From the NCBI GenBank assembly GCA_013396655.1, contig WBMV01004462.1, forward strand, positions 1 to 64,000: 64,000 nucleotides of DNA. Direction: 5' to 3'. The stretch is from Campylorhamphus procurvoides (taxonomy: Eukaryota; Chordata; Aves; Passeriformes; Dendrocolaptidae). Positions 22,654 to 34,043 of the stretch are shown in pieces. The notes under the pieces are model-generated. The model saw only the letters and a list, made by a program, of their open reading frames with translations. It had not been told where the DNA came from and searched no databases. The translations under genes were made by a program, and so were the position numbers. Position 1 is the stretch's first letter, and every line of letters begins with the position of its first letter.

Positions 22654-23125
22654 CACAGAATTATAGAATCATAGAATATGCTGATTTGGAAGAAACCCAC
22701 AAGAATCATCTAATTCCAGCCCCTGGCCCTTCACAGAACAGCCACAAGACTCACACCATGTGCCTGAGAGCATTGTCCAAACACTTCTTGAACTCTGGCA
22801 GGCTTGGTGCTGTGACCATTTTCCTGGGGAGCCTGTGCCAGTGCCCAACCACCCTCTGGGTGAAGAGCCTCTTCCTAATATCCAACCTACACCTCCCCAG
22901 GCAGCTTCACACCATTCCTGCAATGAGGGCTCCTTCAGTCTCCTCCAGGCTGAACAGACCAGTGACCTCAGACGTTCCATGTATGCCTTCCCCTCAAGAC
23001 CCTTCCCCATCTTTATGGTCCTCTTTTGGACGCTCTCTAATGCCTCTATGTCTTTCTTATACTGTGGCACCCAAAACTGCACACAGAAGTCAAGGTGGGC
23101 CTCACCTGTGCAGAGTTCTCTCTAA
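22654..23125 (-). mobile_element. CR1 retrotransposon fragment (antisense), with ORF2 C-terminal remnant
   Basis: The left end TCACAGAATTATAGAATCAT is the reverse of the CR1 tail. Moving right, it reads back through the 3'UTR into the reverse-transcriptase ORF. On the minus strand, residues such as QYKKDIEALESVQKRTIKM match the end of the CR1 polymerase protein closely enough to identify it. The frame is disrupted afterwards. The element is strongly 5'-truncated (about 470 bp of a multi-kb element). Open frames on the + strand here are antisense shadows. Confidence 0.9.
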
Positions 23126-23173
23126 GAATTATTGCCTCTTATTTGTAAAAATCTGTTGCATTAAAAACAAAAA

Positions 23174-23176
23174 GTG

Positions 23177-23207
<31 letters not shown>

Positions 23208-23210
23208 ATA
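23174..23210. repeat. (TA)n(TG)n microsatellite
   Basis: A TATATATATA run passes directly into a (TG) run of about eleven units and ends TATA. It sits just beyond the CR1 fragment. Confidence 0.95.
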
Positions 23211-25054
23211 CCTGACAGTATCTTCTGTACTAAAATGTTTTTGGTTAGTTGGTAGCTGTTACAGTTCTTAGTCCTGATGATATAGATCTCTTTTTGCGTG
23301 CTGCTTATTTGTTTTTTGGTTTTTTTTTTAAAGAAATTTTTGTTTCTTTTGTGTTTGGATGTTATGTAGGGGAAGCAGATCCAAGAACAGCAGTGAATGA
23401 ACATTCACAAATTATCTGTATCACTGCTTATTATGTAATTATGACCCATGTGTTTGGGTCTCATGGATCTAGCTGAGGAAAAAGTGTTACAAATATGTCA
23501 GCTCTGAGGAATGCTTTGAATATCTAGTAGCTACTTTAGATTGTGTATGATCAGTAATTCTTTGTGTACTGGCTTCTTTCCACAGACCCATGGTTAAAAT
23601 GTTGTGTTGAGACCAAGGAGCTTGCTTTTGCTTTTTTTCCAGTGTGTACATTGTGGTAAGTAGTTTTACCTGTTTTCTCATCAACAACTCATATTATAAT
23701 AACTCTCTCCTGTAAAGCATATTGTTATGTATTATTAAAGTGAATTTAACCCCCCCCAACTATTTTATCTAGTTTTATCAGTGATTGCTACATATGTAAG
23801 TCTTTAATCCACTGGTATGTTTCCTTTATTCTATGGATTCATTCCCTGGATGTCTCCTTTGGCTTTGATTTTCCGTCTGGCTAGTATTCACACGCAACAT
23901 GATTCACCGTGGTCGGTTTCTTGTAAGACTTTTTCAGGGATTGCCTTACATGCAGTTTTGCCAAACCAATGTTTCTCTTTATTAGGTTTGTCACTTCTAT
24001 ATTTTCATTAGAGTATTATTAAGTACATGGTATGTTAATGGTTAATTGAACACAGTCAAATTTCTACGTCTGATCATCTACTGACCATATAGTATGAACT
24101 ATAAGAATAGCAATACTTGAAGCAAAAAAATCCAGTTTGATTTTTTCATAGGAATAAACTGAGCACAGGTCTCCAACGTATATACCTTTCCTTTGGAGGT
24201 CTTTTTGAGACGTGTTTTTCTTCCATTGACTTGACCCAAGCTTTTTGTTTATCTGCTGTCACTTTGTGTCCTGAGTGAGAGAAACCAGGCATCATTGTAA
24301 AAATTTGAAAATGTGAGAGAACGCCCAAAGAAGAATCTCAGAAGTAACATAGCAATGCTGTGGGTTTTTTGGTAGCATTCATCAAAACTAACCACCTGGT
24401 TGTAGGGTCAGTTTTGATTGGGAGATGCATTCATCTGCCCTTTCTCTTATCCCTTTTTCCTTTTATTATGCAGATACTGCTAATTAAAACACTTTTCTTC
24501 TTGTGCAAAAGCTTACATGTTAAAAAATAAAAAAATAGTTCAGTCATCATTATTTTCTAAGAGATATTTTATCTGCAAATTAATCATTACAAATCAGGCC
24601 TTCTTCTTTATATTCAAGTATATTTGGACTAATATGTTATTATAATTCTGAAATTCTACTGGAAAACCAAAAATAATCACTTAGGTGTTTGAAAAGTGGG
24701 TTTTATTCAAATGCAGAATGTCTCCATTTTCATGGACTATTGAGTTATATTGTTTTCAAACCAAAGTATCTCCTTCCAATACAGGAATGATATTTAAAAC
24801 AACATAATCCTTCCATCTTTCACATGTCCCATCAATCCTTTCTCTAACTTTTGAATGCTGTATTTTGCTGTTCTTCCCTTCAAACTTCCACCTGATATAA
24901 GAAATAGAAGGAAAAGGAGCTGTGAACGTTGCCTGTTCTTAAAATAGCACAAATAAGAAATTAGGCTCACCCAAGTCTTTGATTTGCCACAGTCTGCCTT
25001 TATTAGACCGCTTGTGAAACATGGTGGAGTCAGAGCCTTTGAAGCCTGTAGAAT

Positions 25055-25135
25055 AACAAAAAACAAACAACAACCAAAAAACCCCAAAAAACAAAAACAA
25101 AAAACCAGGCAAACAAAAAAAAACCACCAGGAAAA
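25055..25135. repeat. A/C-rich low-complexity tract
   Basis: AACAAACAACAACC, CCCCAAAAAACAAAAACAAA and similar. Same character as the tract at 21922-22016. Confidence 0.85.
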
Positions 25136-25981
25136 GGTTTCCATGCAAGTTCAGGCTACCATACGTTCATTATTGATATTCTTACCGATTTCTTCTTTCA
25201 CTAGTGAAACTATATTTTCTCAGATATTATGAACTGAAGCAATAAGGTTCATTATACACATAGTTTTAATATGAACTACTTTTATGCTAGCTTCATTAGA
25301 CACTTTAAGCATCCATTATAGACACTAGAATTCATTTTGGGAGATTTTGATAATTTTTTAAAGATAAATTCTCATTTAATGGGGTACTGTGCAATGAAAA
25401 GGAGACAATGTACCAGGTGTGGTTATCACCCTGCTGTGATCCTTTAATTAAACAGTAATTTAATAACCCTACGGCCAAATCATCTTTCATTTCCTTTTTG
25501 AAGAAAAGAGATTAAATATTTGTAATACAATGTCATTTTTATTAATTTTTAACTCAGTATCAGCTAGACGAAAAAGCGTTATTCAACTCAAACACATGCT
25601 AAATGCACTGGAATAAAATGAAGAATTCCTCTCATCTGTTTGGACATAGACAGCCGCCTTCTATAATCAGAACTCAGATGATTTTCCATGCTATGAAAAA
25701 ACTCAGTGCTGGACGTCTGATAATAAAAAAGTTTCGTGCCAAAGCTGACCAGTTCTTGTGGTGAGATCTTCATGGGAGGGACGGTGAAAACCGCGGCAAG
25801 CCGAAGGGACTCGACACTGGTGCGCAGGCGATTACTGCTTAAACTTACTGAAAGTTCGGCATCTTCAGCACGTCTTTAACCGTCCTTGCCTTCTCAGAAA
25901 GCCGATTTGGCACTTAGAGGAAGAAGGGCAGGGGCCAGGGCGGGGCTGTATCTCCTTGGCTGCCAGTGACCGCCAGGCGGG

Positions 25982-25988
25982 TATAAAG
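25982..25988 (+). promoter_or_regulatory. TATA box of NXNL2 (predicted)
   Basis: TATAAAG in a GC-rich setting (GGCGGGTATAAAGGC) lies 187 bp upstream of the start codon. It predicts transcription starting near 26010-26020 and a 5'UTR of about 150 nt. TATA box plus CpG island fits a tissue-restricted gene. Confidence 0.55.
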
Positions 25989-26168
25989 GCATCGCCGGCG
26001 CTGGGCTGAGCGGGCTGGTGTGTGGCTAGGTTTGGGGCGGTGTGGCGCTGAGCTACTGTCCCGTGGGGAAGGAGGGTCGGTCCCCGCGTGGGGCAGCTGC
26101 GGGTGGAGGGTCCCTGTACGGCGCTCGGCCCGACCCGACCCGGCCCGGCTGGCCGCGGAGGGGACACG

Positions 26169-26470
26169 ATGGTGGACGTGTTCAGCGGGCACCTCCTGGT
26201 CAGCAAGGATGGCCGCAGCGTGGACCCTGAGGAGGTCCTGCAGAACAAGATCGTGGGCTTGTACTTCTCTGCCGGCTGGTGCTCTCCGTGCCGCGACTTC
26301 ACCCCCATTCTCTGCGACTTTTACACGGAGCTGCTGGAGGAGACCGACCCGCCCGCCCCGTTCGAGATCGTCTTCATCTCTTCCGACCACAGTGCCGAGG
26401 AGATGGTGGGCTACATGCGCGCCATGCACGGAGACTGGCTGGCCCTGCCTTTCCACGACCCTTACAGGCA
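26169..26470 (+). CDS. NXNL2: NXNL2 exon 1, residues 1-100 with redox motif
   Basis: It encodes MVDVFSGHLL to HDPYR plus the first two bases of H101, ending at donor GTGAGT (26471). The motif W37-C38-S39-P40-C41 lies at the start of the first core helix. If the intron is not removed, CAG at 26469-26471 is followed at once by TGA at 26472-26474, so the reading frame closes as a 101-residue short form. Confidence 0.95.
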
Positions 26471-29400
26471 GTGAGTACCCGCGGCAGGAGGGGGATCTGG
26501 TGCCACCGTCGGCATCTCTGCCGGCACCCCTGCCCCGAGGGCCGGGAGGGGGCGGAGGGATGGGCACCTTGGCACGGGGTAGCGTAACAAGGCAGTCTCT
26601 GATACAGAAGCTCCCCGTAACTTCCAGCTCTGTCCCTTTGACCTGCACCTTCCTTCTGGCCCAGGTGCCGGTCTGCGTCCGGAGCCGCGGGCACCGTGGG
26701 CTGTCCCTGCGAGCCTAGGGATCCGTGCTGCCGGCTGGCACACACCGCCCCAGGTTGTGCTCTCTGCAGGGAAGGAATTCGGCTTTAGCCCGTCCCGTCT
26801 CTAAAGAGCGCTGTTTCGCCTACGTAATTTATGATCTAAAAGATCTTTGAAGAAGAGTAAGACTCCACGTATTAAGGAGATTACATGAATCGTGAGTTAA
26901 AAAGAAACTAATGGCAAATAAGGGTCAGGTGATTGTTTTTCAGCACGGCAGTAGTTATGGTTCTTCTGCATTGCCTAGATTAATGCTCGGGGAAAGGGCA
27001 AATGAAGAAGGAGCAACACTTGCAGCTAAACTTGGAGGAGAGCAGGGCAAACTGTGACGAATTAGAGACAGCTACGGTAACAGCTGGAGTTCAGTGGTTA
27101 CACATTGCACGTGGTGACTCGGCTGTCAGATTCTGGGCTGATAGGTTTTTGAAGGGAGGTTCCTGTCGGTAGCCTGCTCATGAAAACAATAAAAGGAAAG
27201 GGCATGACTGTGTGTGAGTAACGGGGTGAAGCATAATAAATACCAAGAACTGTTTTAATGACTCAACTCAAGGGTGGAGACTCATTTGAATTACTTTGAG
27301 AAATCTGATTTAGCTCCTATCAGGAAGTATAGACTGGGATTACAGAGACACAGGTGAAATGTTTAGGGGCACTACAATGCCTGTAACTGGAGATGTAAAA
27401 TAAATGGGGATTCTTTCAACCCCCCTCCCTTGAAATAAGTAGATTGTGAAAAATATTGTTATAGATGACATCAAAGTCAAGGAGTTAATGTGAATTTTAT
27501 ATGTAGATTGATTAATGAAACTCACAGCCAAATTTACTCTGCTAATAAAGAACTCTACTGTAATGATTATAGTAATTTCTAGCTTTCATTTAACTCTAGA
27601 TCCATGTCAGTGTGCTACATGGGATAGAGCTGTGTAACACCCCAGCTACTCACTCAGCAAGGCAAAGGTTTGATAATCTTGTTTTCTCAGTGCACTTTGA
27701 CAACCTTGAGAGCAAAGAATCTGAAGCCATCCTTTCTCATCTCATTCCTGCATGTCAGCTGCCAATTACTGTTGCGCCCTTTAATGACAGTTTCCATTGA
27801 CTTTCAAATAGATTGAAATGGCAATGCTGTTTTCCATAATTCTCCAATGTCTTCCTAGGCAGTAATTGTATTTGATATCTACTAATTATAATAGAATGCT
27901 GGCAAGTTTCCTGATGGAAATGTAACACTTGAAGTCCTTGCATCCTGCAAGCTGTTCAGCATAGCCCATGGGAATGCGCTTACAGCTTCATCCTTTGTGG
28001 ATTAGAGGTCTATTTCTGAGTGCTCTTACTCAAGTCATCTGAAGTGGAGGTTCAGAAACAGATTAATTGGCTTTTCTGTGGCATCCTGTAATGTCCTTCA
28101 GAATCATGTAGGGAAACATCCTGACAGATAACTTTGAGATCATAGTTACTGATTAACATGCAGAGAGGGATAAGAAAAAACAATGTCATTGAAACTGTGT
28201 TTCTTCCAAGTAAAGGCCTCTGTGGAGGTGTTCAAGGTGCGTAGGTTGGATTAACTGGTAGTTTGGCATCAGGGATACTGGTTAATCATTGTAGACTTAG
28301 AGCAGATGGATGTGTATTCACTAAGCCAAACCATAACTCTGGCTAGATACTAGTTCTAAGCAAGAATATAATTTAAAAAATCATTTTTTAATATTACTTA
28401 ATATATTAATATATTTCAAGTTCAATTGAAAATAATTTAATTGGCTGTTTTGTGCACTGTGTGAAGAAGGCATTTCAGTATCTAAAGTGAGGTTAAACTA
28501 TTCTAGCTAGTTACTTCATTGTTTAAGATACATAATTGCAGCATAGACTGATGTCTCTTCTAGACACAATAGAACCAATTTTAAGTCTGCTATTTAACAC
28601 ATTTCCGGCCAAAGTTTGGAGTTTCTTGGTAATGAATTTTGTCTTGTTGAGAAATAGCCAGCATTCCTACTCATAATATTATAGTGTTAAGACTGCCCTC
28701 AGAGAAGCAAAATATTGAATTCAGAGCAGGATCTACAACTCTTCCATGCTGTCAGTTCTGACTATTTCCCAGAGGTGGGACTGCACCTTTACTACTTCAT
28801 GTGGTCTGTGTCATGACTAATAGGAAATACTGTTGCTTTGACTGTCTGCAAGTTAATGTAAAATTTTTTGCTGCCTGAGGTACAGCATTTTGATCCTGGA
28901 AGACAGTCCAGTACAAAGTGAGTACTAGGAGGAGAAAGGAAATAGTAGAGAGGAAAAGCAGATGTAGGACAGAATAAGTCAACAAAAAATGCTAGTAAAT
29001 GGGACTGATTTTTTAATTATGATACACACATACATACTGCTGAGTTCGTACTGAACCCTGTTGTGAAAGGCATCATTCTCTGTGAGGGTGTCTAGCCTAT
29101 GCAGTAATTCTTGCAGGCTTCCAGATAGGCAGTAGGTAAATAGAGTCCATGGCCTGTACACCTCAGTGAAAATTAGGATGACATAATTCCTGTAAAAGGG
29201 AAATAAAAAGATTATATTTTATGTTTTATAGTAGGAAACTTTAGGTATGATCATCGATTGGCACCTGCAGGAATACTGAGGGGGGATGGGTTGCTAAAAA
29301 CAAAAGCAGAAGAAGAATGTTAAGTATCTGAGCAGTTAAGAGCAATTGCCTATTAGTCTTTTCAAACTGCTGTTCCAGAATATCAGCAGACACTTTGAAA

Positions 29401-32400
29401 TTGAATTCCAACCATGCGACATCATGCTTATGTGATTAATATTTAACAATGAAGAAATTTCTCTTCATGCAGAAATTTCTAGAGCTTTTACAGTTGATCA
29501 TAGTGTTATATGGTATGGAATATTCTTTGTTGAGTTGAGGTCAGCTGTCCCAGCCGTGGCTTCTCCCAACTTCTTGTGCACTCCCACTCTACTTACTGGC
29601 ATGACAAATAAGAAACAGAAAAGGACCTGATGCTGTGTAAGCACTATTCAGCAATAGCTAAAACATTGTTGTGTTTTCAGTGCTGTTTTGGTAAGAGATC
29701 TAAAACAGATCTGTTTTAGATGCAAGCTACTGTGAAGAAAATTAGCTCAGTGTCAGACAATGTTAGTACTATCTAGAAATACAAAATCTGTGATCTTAGA
29801 AATTTTCATCCAGCATTTTTATAAGAATCAAAATACCTAAAAACTGTTATAACTTCCAGTTTATGTCAAACTTAATGTCATGTTTTTGGTCCTGTGTGGG
29901 ACTAGAAGTTGGACTCAATGATTGTTTAGGATCTTTTTAAGCTCAGCATATTCTGTGATTTTTGAAATGAAGTTTTCTTTTTGTGTCCAGATGTTCATGG
30001 CCAAGGTCTGGTGCTTCAAAGAATTTGGCTGAAAGATTCTCTGTGTGTATTCAAAGTCTACTCATCCAGTCTTCCATAGCTTTTTTATTTATTTTTTTTA
30101 TTATTGATTTGTATAGCCTCCCCTTCTGCTTTGTCTCTTTGAGTCTTAGATTTTTTTTTTCCTAGCCAGTAAAGACATAGAATATAGCTTTATTGTTTAC
30201 TGGCGATAGACAGGCAGCTGAGTAAGAATGTTATCACTTTCATCACTATATTTTACTGCTGAGTTTGAGGGAGTTGAGTTTGCCTTTGTAGTACATGATA
30301 TTTCTATTTACAGTTAATGATTTCATGAATTGTTGTTGCAGTTAGTCCCATGGCACGTACGTAATTTGTGCAGGTGAGTCATGGGATTTTGGATTCCTGT
30401 TGGAGAGGATAATCTTAACATCTTTAAAAAATCATTTTTATAAGCACTTGTACACATGTACACAGTGATTAAGAAGCGTTGTCTGCAAAACTCTTCTTGA
30501 GCACCTTCAAGTCCATTCATCTTGCAGGTTGCATGCAAATGTAAGAAAAATCTGTACATGCTTTGGTCTGGTTTGATGCAGAGGCTGAGCAAACAAGATT
30601 CCATGCTGAAGTGGATCAGCTGTCTATGCATTCCCTTAGGAAAACAAAGTGTAAGTTTACAGTCTCCATAGCAAATTACTTTCAGTTTTCTACTGTTCTG
30701 TCTTTGATTATGTTAGACATCCCAAGCTAACTTATTGTCCACAGAACCAATAAAAAGCATCTTCCACCCATCTTGTTTGTCAATTAAGTGGTATGAGGTG
30801 ACAGTATTTTACATGGCTTCTACATGAACTTGCTTTGGAATATTAGGTTCCTCCTCCACTCCCTTCCCTCCACCCCCTTCATTTTAGCAGATTTGGGAAA
30901 GGTCTATCGAAATTCTTGGTTAAATGTTTTCATTTCAGAATTCACCAAGAAAGAAAATCTGGTTTCCTACCTTATTATTGCTGTTTCTGTAGTATTTCCT
31001 GCATTATTGCTCAGCCACCATAATGGCAGAGCAGAGTCCATCACTTGTTGATTTTTCTTCTCTTAAGGAAAAACGCAGAAGTAATTTTTTAGGAATGCCT
31101 TGTCTGCGTCAGTCTTTCACAGAAGTCTTATTTTCTGTACTTTAACTATGTCCCTCCTTCTCCCTCCACCCCCCACCAGGAAACAATAGAGAGTGTCTTT
31201 ATATTAGTGTCATGTGTTTTTTAATAATGTCTGTATTTTCTTCTATTTAAAGTTCTTTAGAATTTGAACCTCACACAGCAAATGTTCTTACTTGTGATGG
31301 TGCTCAGACACTGCATTTTCATTTAGTATTTAAATTTTGTTTAGAGGGAGAAGTTGTTCATATTTTGAAATTTGGTTATTCTGTTATTGCTTGGCTTGTC
31401 TGTCCCTTGGTTCTTCTAAAGGTGCTTTATTTCTGTTCACTTTAAGGCAATGCAGAAAGATAATTTTCCATACAACAGATTATTCTTGTTCTGGCAAGGT
31501 TGCTACTTTTATCTGATCTGTTGCAGTTCACTTAATCTGTTTCTTGCACACCTTCTGAAACCTGTGACTTCTTCCTCAAAACTAATTACATTTTTCTGAA
31601 AATAACTTAGGCTGCACAACTAGTGTCTTAGGTGTACATTTTACATTCCTCACTTTTCCTGTTAGATGTCTGCTACCATAGCTAACATTCCTGCCATTAA
31701 AATTGTGGATTATTGCTTGTGAGGACTAAGTGCTCGAATGAATTTTCTTTAATTTCTGCCTTCTAAAATGAGCATTAGGAATTCAGTAGAATCTATGTTG
31801 TTTCATTCATGACTCTGTAGTGTGAACATCTGCTACAGTGAATAGATGTGCCAGGCAGGTAGGTAATAGCTTTTCTACCTTTTACATTAGTTTGAATAGG
31901 GTGAGGAAACCACCCTGATGTGGTTCTGACTCTGACAATCGACCCGTTTTTCTGCCCTCTGAGTCGTATTCAATAAATATTTCCGTTTCTTCTTTGGACG
32001 TTCAGTGTCACTGAGAGTACTGCATTTGTCATTGACATGTATTTGGAAAGAATTTGGTTTTGCAGTGTCCTGATAAACACAGAAGGAGACTTCAGACATT
32101 TGTAACCTGCATTTCTTTCCGAGTTGGAACTGGGACCATAAGCTGGTTCTGGAGTTTATAGAAATGCTTGAAAGTCCTTCTATTGACGTGCACTCTTGGC
32201 AAATAACTCTGCTTTTATCTGATGCCCCTTGAGGAGTTTAATGAGCTCAGAGCTCACCTACAGTCTTGTAATTGCCACAGTTGCAATTTAATAAAATTCA
32301 TGCAAAAAAAAAAAAAAGTTATTCAGTGCTTGTAATTTTAGCTTCAAAAATTGGTGTCCAGAATTTTACTTTCTCATTTGCACTGAAGTGCCAACATTTC

Positions 32401-33314
32401 AAGTGAGGTGACTTTCTTGCATAGAAGATAGGATCATTCTGTAAATACAGATCCTTGTGCCCTGCTCTTTACCTCTTCTTTCTTTTATTCTGTAAGAAAC
32501 AAACTGTGTCATAGGTATTAAACTGTTTTCCTTGAGATGTTTTTCTTCTTGCCATTTCCCTGGCCTGTGTGATACTCAACTGAGGTGGCTTCCTATGTAG
32601 TATCCTCTGATTTTTCTCCTAATTTTCATATTTCTTTAGTTTGCATCTTGCTTATATCTTTCAACTCATCTATATAAACAGTGAATTCTGTTTTACTACT
32701 TTGTGTGGCTGGTAGTGCACAAATAGCAGACTTTCTTCTCTGTCACGTAATTAATAGTCATACCTTGTTATTTATAGTGTGTCAGTGTCAGCATTTTTGT
32801 TTCCCTTTATATGTTTTGTGTCCTCACAAATGTTATTTTTATTCAATATATTAATAATCTGTTTTCCATGGAGCTTTAAGTCTGAGAATCCTGGCTCCTG
32901 TGAAAACTATAGGCAGCAATGAAGAGCAGTTACAGGAAGGGTGCTGCAACTCTCTGAACTTCCAGAGCTGTGTTTCGCCATGTAGATTCACAACGCAGTG
33001 CTCTGCCTCAAGCTTCTAGGAAGCCTAGGCACTCAGCATTTCTGCTCTCCCATTCTTCCTGACTGGAGTAGCCTCCATAATAGATTAGGAGTTTTCTTTA
33101 AATGCTCCTAATGGTATGTTTTATTTTTATTTTTTTCCCCCTCAGTGATCTGAAGAAGAAATACAATATAACAGTAATTCCTAAACTGGTGATTGTGAAA
33201 CAAACTGGAGAAGTCATTACTGACAAGGGAAGAAAACAGATCAGAGACAAAGGAATATCCTGTTTTCGGAACTGGCTTGAGAGTGCAGATATCTTTCAGA
33301 ATTTTTCTATCTAA
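26169..33314 (+). CDS. NXNL2: Nucleoredoxin-like protein 2 (RdCVF2), two exons
   Basis: NXNL2 is a thioredoxin-fold protein of the rod-derived cone viability factor family, acting in photoreceptor and olfactory neuron maintenance. Exons 26169-26470 (302 nt) and 33146-33314 (169 nt) join in phase to 156 residues, the same length as human. The start ATG (26169) has A at -3 and G at +4 and gives the family start MVD. The fold is complete: LYFSAGWCSPC with cysteines C38 and C41, PFEIVFISSD, the LALPFHDPYR strand, cis-proline P113 in VIPKLVIVKQ, and the C-terminal GRKQIRDKG...IFQNFSI. The WCSPC motif is intact, unlike mammalian NXNL2 (CxPS as I recall). It lies about 11.5 kb downstream of SPIN1 in the same orientation, as in human. 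Confidence 0.95.
26471..33145 (+). other. NXNL2 intron (6.7 kb)
   Basis: The intron runs from a GTGAGT donor to a polypyrimidine tract with CCCCCTCAG acceptor. The first 300 bp belong to the CpG island; the rest is AT-rich. It holds a CR1 3' relic (29882-29962), AT-rich low complexity at about 28375-28425, and a possible retroposed 3' end (AATAAA then A14, 32290-32317). Short open frames carry no domain. Confidence 0.8.
29882..29962 (+). mobile_element. CR1 3' relic in the NXNL2 intron
   Basis: GTGTGGGACTAGAAGTTGGA, CTCAATGATTGTTTAGGATC and TTCTGTGATTTTT follow the CR1 tail consensus in sense orientation, diverged. Confidence 0.75.
33146..33314 (+). CDS. NXNL2: NXNL2 exon 2, residues 101-156
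   Basis: It completes H101 and encodes DLKKKYNITVIPKLVIVKQ onward to IFQNFSI, with TAA at 33312-33314. It contains the cis-proline loop and the final strand and helix of the thioredoxin fold, which the short form would lack. The ATG at 33102 that opens this frame is intronic. Confidence 0.95.
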
Positions 33315-33750
33315 AAAGCTGTCAAATGAAAGCAAGAAAAGGCATCATGGAAAACTTGGTAGAACTCTGAAAAGACTGTTGCCTTGTTCAGAATAAGAAG
33401 AGTAAGGCTTATGTGTTTTTGCTTGTAAACAAATTTTGTTTTCAACTTGAAGATCAACTATTCCAGTAAATCATAAAATGCAATTATTGTTATGTTTGTA
33501 TTGTTCTATCCACTGTACTAATTATCAACTAGCATTCTCAGTAATACTGAAGAACTTTGAAAGAATAGGTTGTTTTAGACAATAATAATGAAAATCTATG
33601 AAATCTATGCAAACATTTTGCAGAATGATTACAGTAAAAATAAATGCAAAAAACTTTTTTACTTGACAGTTTTTTAGATGATTAGCATATTTTATTAAGA
33701 AAATGAAATTGTTTTCTTTAATAAACAGCTATTTATGAAGTGTCTCATGC
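33315..33750 (+). other. NXNL2: NXNL2 3'UTR (inferred)
   Basis: Non-coding AT-rich sequence follows the stop, with AATAAA at 33639-33644 and again at 33720-33725. Either could end the mRNA, giving a UTR of roughly 350-430 nt. A short tandem GAAATCTAT-type repeat sits near 33593-33611. Confidence 0.6.
33639..33644 (+). terminator. Candidate NXNL2 polyadenylation signal
   Basis: AATAAA 325 nt after the stop codon. A second AATAAA at 33720-33725 is an alternative. Confidence 0.5.
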
Positions 33751-34043
33751 CTTCCTTATCCATCTTAACAAGATAATCAGAAAATATCAAATTTTTTAAG
33801 TAGAACACATTTGTTGGTCAGTACTGAACCAATATTCTTTTATTTAATTTCACTTCATGTGGGATTTATTTACCTTTATTTCTAGTCCTGAGTTTTCTTT
33901 ACCCCTGGATTTTAAACCTTGGCCCTATAAGATAAATTTATGATTGGAACAAGATGGTGATGCCTTAAGGTTTTCATGAATTTGTAGATTTTTATACTTC
34001 TAGGTAGTTTCTCACATATAGAGCAGCTAGCAACCTCTAACCC
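33751..34043. other. Intergenic, nothing recognised
   Basis: AT-rich unique sequence between the NXNL2 3' end and the possible ERV-derived block. Confidence 0.5.

Larger units (their letters stand above)
23126..25779. other. Intergenic AT-rich DNA upstream of NXNL2
   Basis: It contains a (TA)n(TG)n microsatellite, an A/C-rich tract (25055-25135) and otherwise unique AT-rich sequence. GC content rises sharply at about 25780, where the NXNL2 CpG island starts. No gene is recognised. Confidence 0.6.
25780..26760 (+). promoter_or_regulatory. NXNL2 CpG island
   Basis: This is the only GC-rich, CpG-dense block in the window (GGCGCTG, CCCGACCCGACCCGG, CCGCGG and many more), spanning the promoter, 5'UTR, exon 1 and start of the intron of NXNL2. 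Both flanks drop abruptly to AT-rich DNA. Confidence 0.85.

Noticed and set aside
22686..23255. A 189-codon + strand open frame
   Set aside because: It is antisense to a CR1 fragment whose minus strand still shows the end of the reverse-transcriptase ORF.
25640..25840. TAATCA/CGATTA motifs upstream of NXNL2 as possible CRX/OTX2 sites
   Set aside because: The cores are short, imperfect and expected by chance in AT-rich DNA; without conservation data they are not called.
26088..26168. A 27-residue N-terminal extension of NXNL2 in frame upstream of the ATG
   Set aside because: The extension would begin with GTG, not ATG, and there is no in-frame ATG before 26169. The family starts at MVD and the 26169 ATG has a good context.
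26020..26745. Long open frames on both strands over NXNL2 exon 1 (up to 244 codons)
   Set aside because: GC-rich DNA has few stop codons. Only the 26169 frame matches the thioredoxin-like family and its splice junction.
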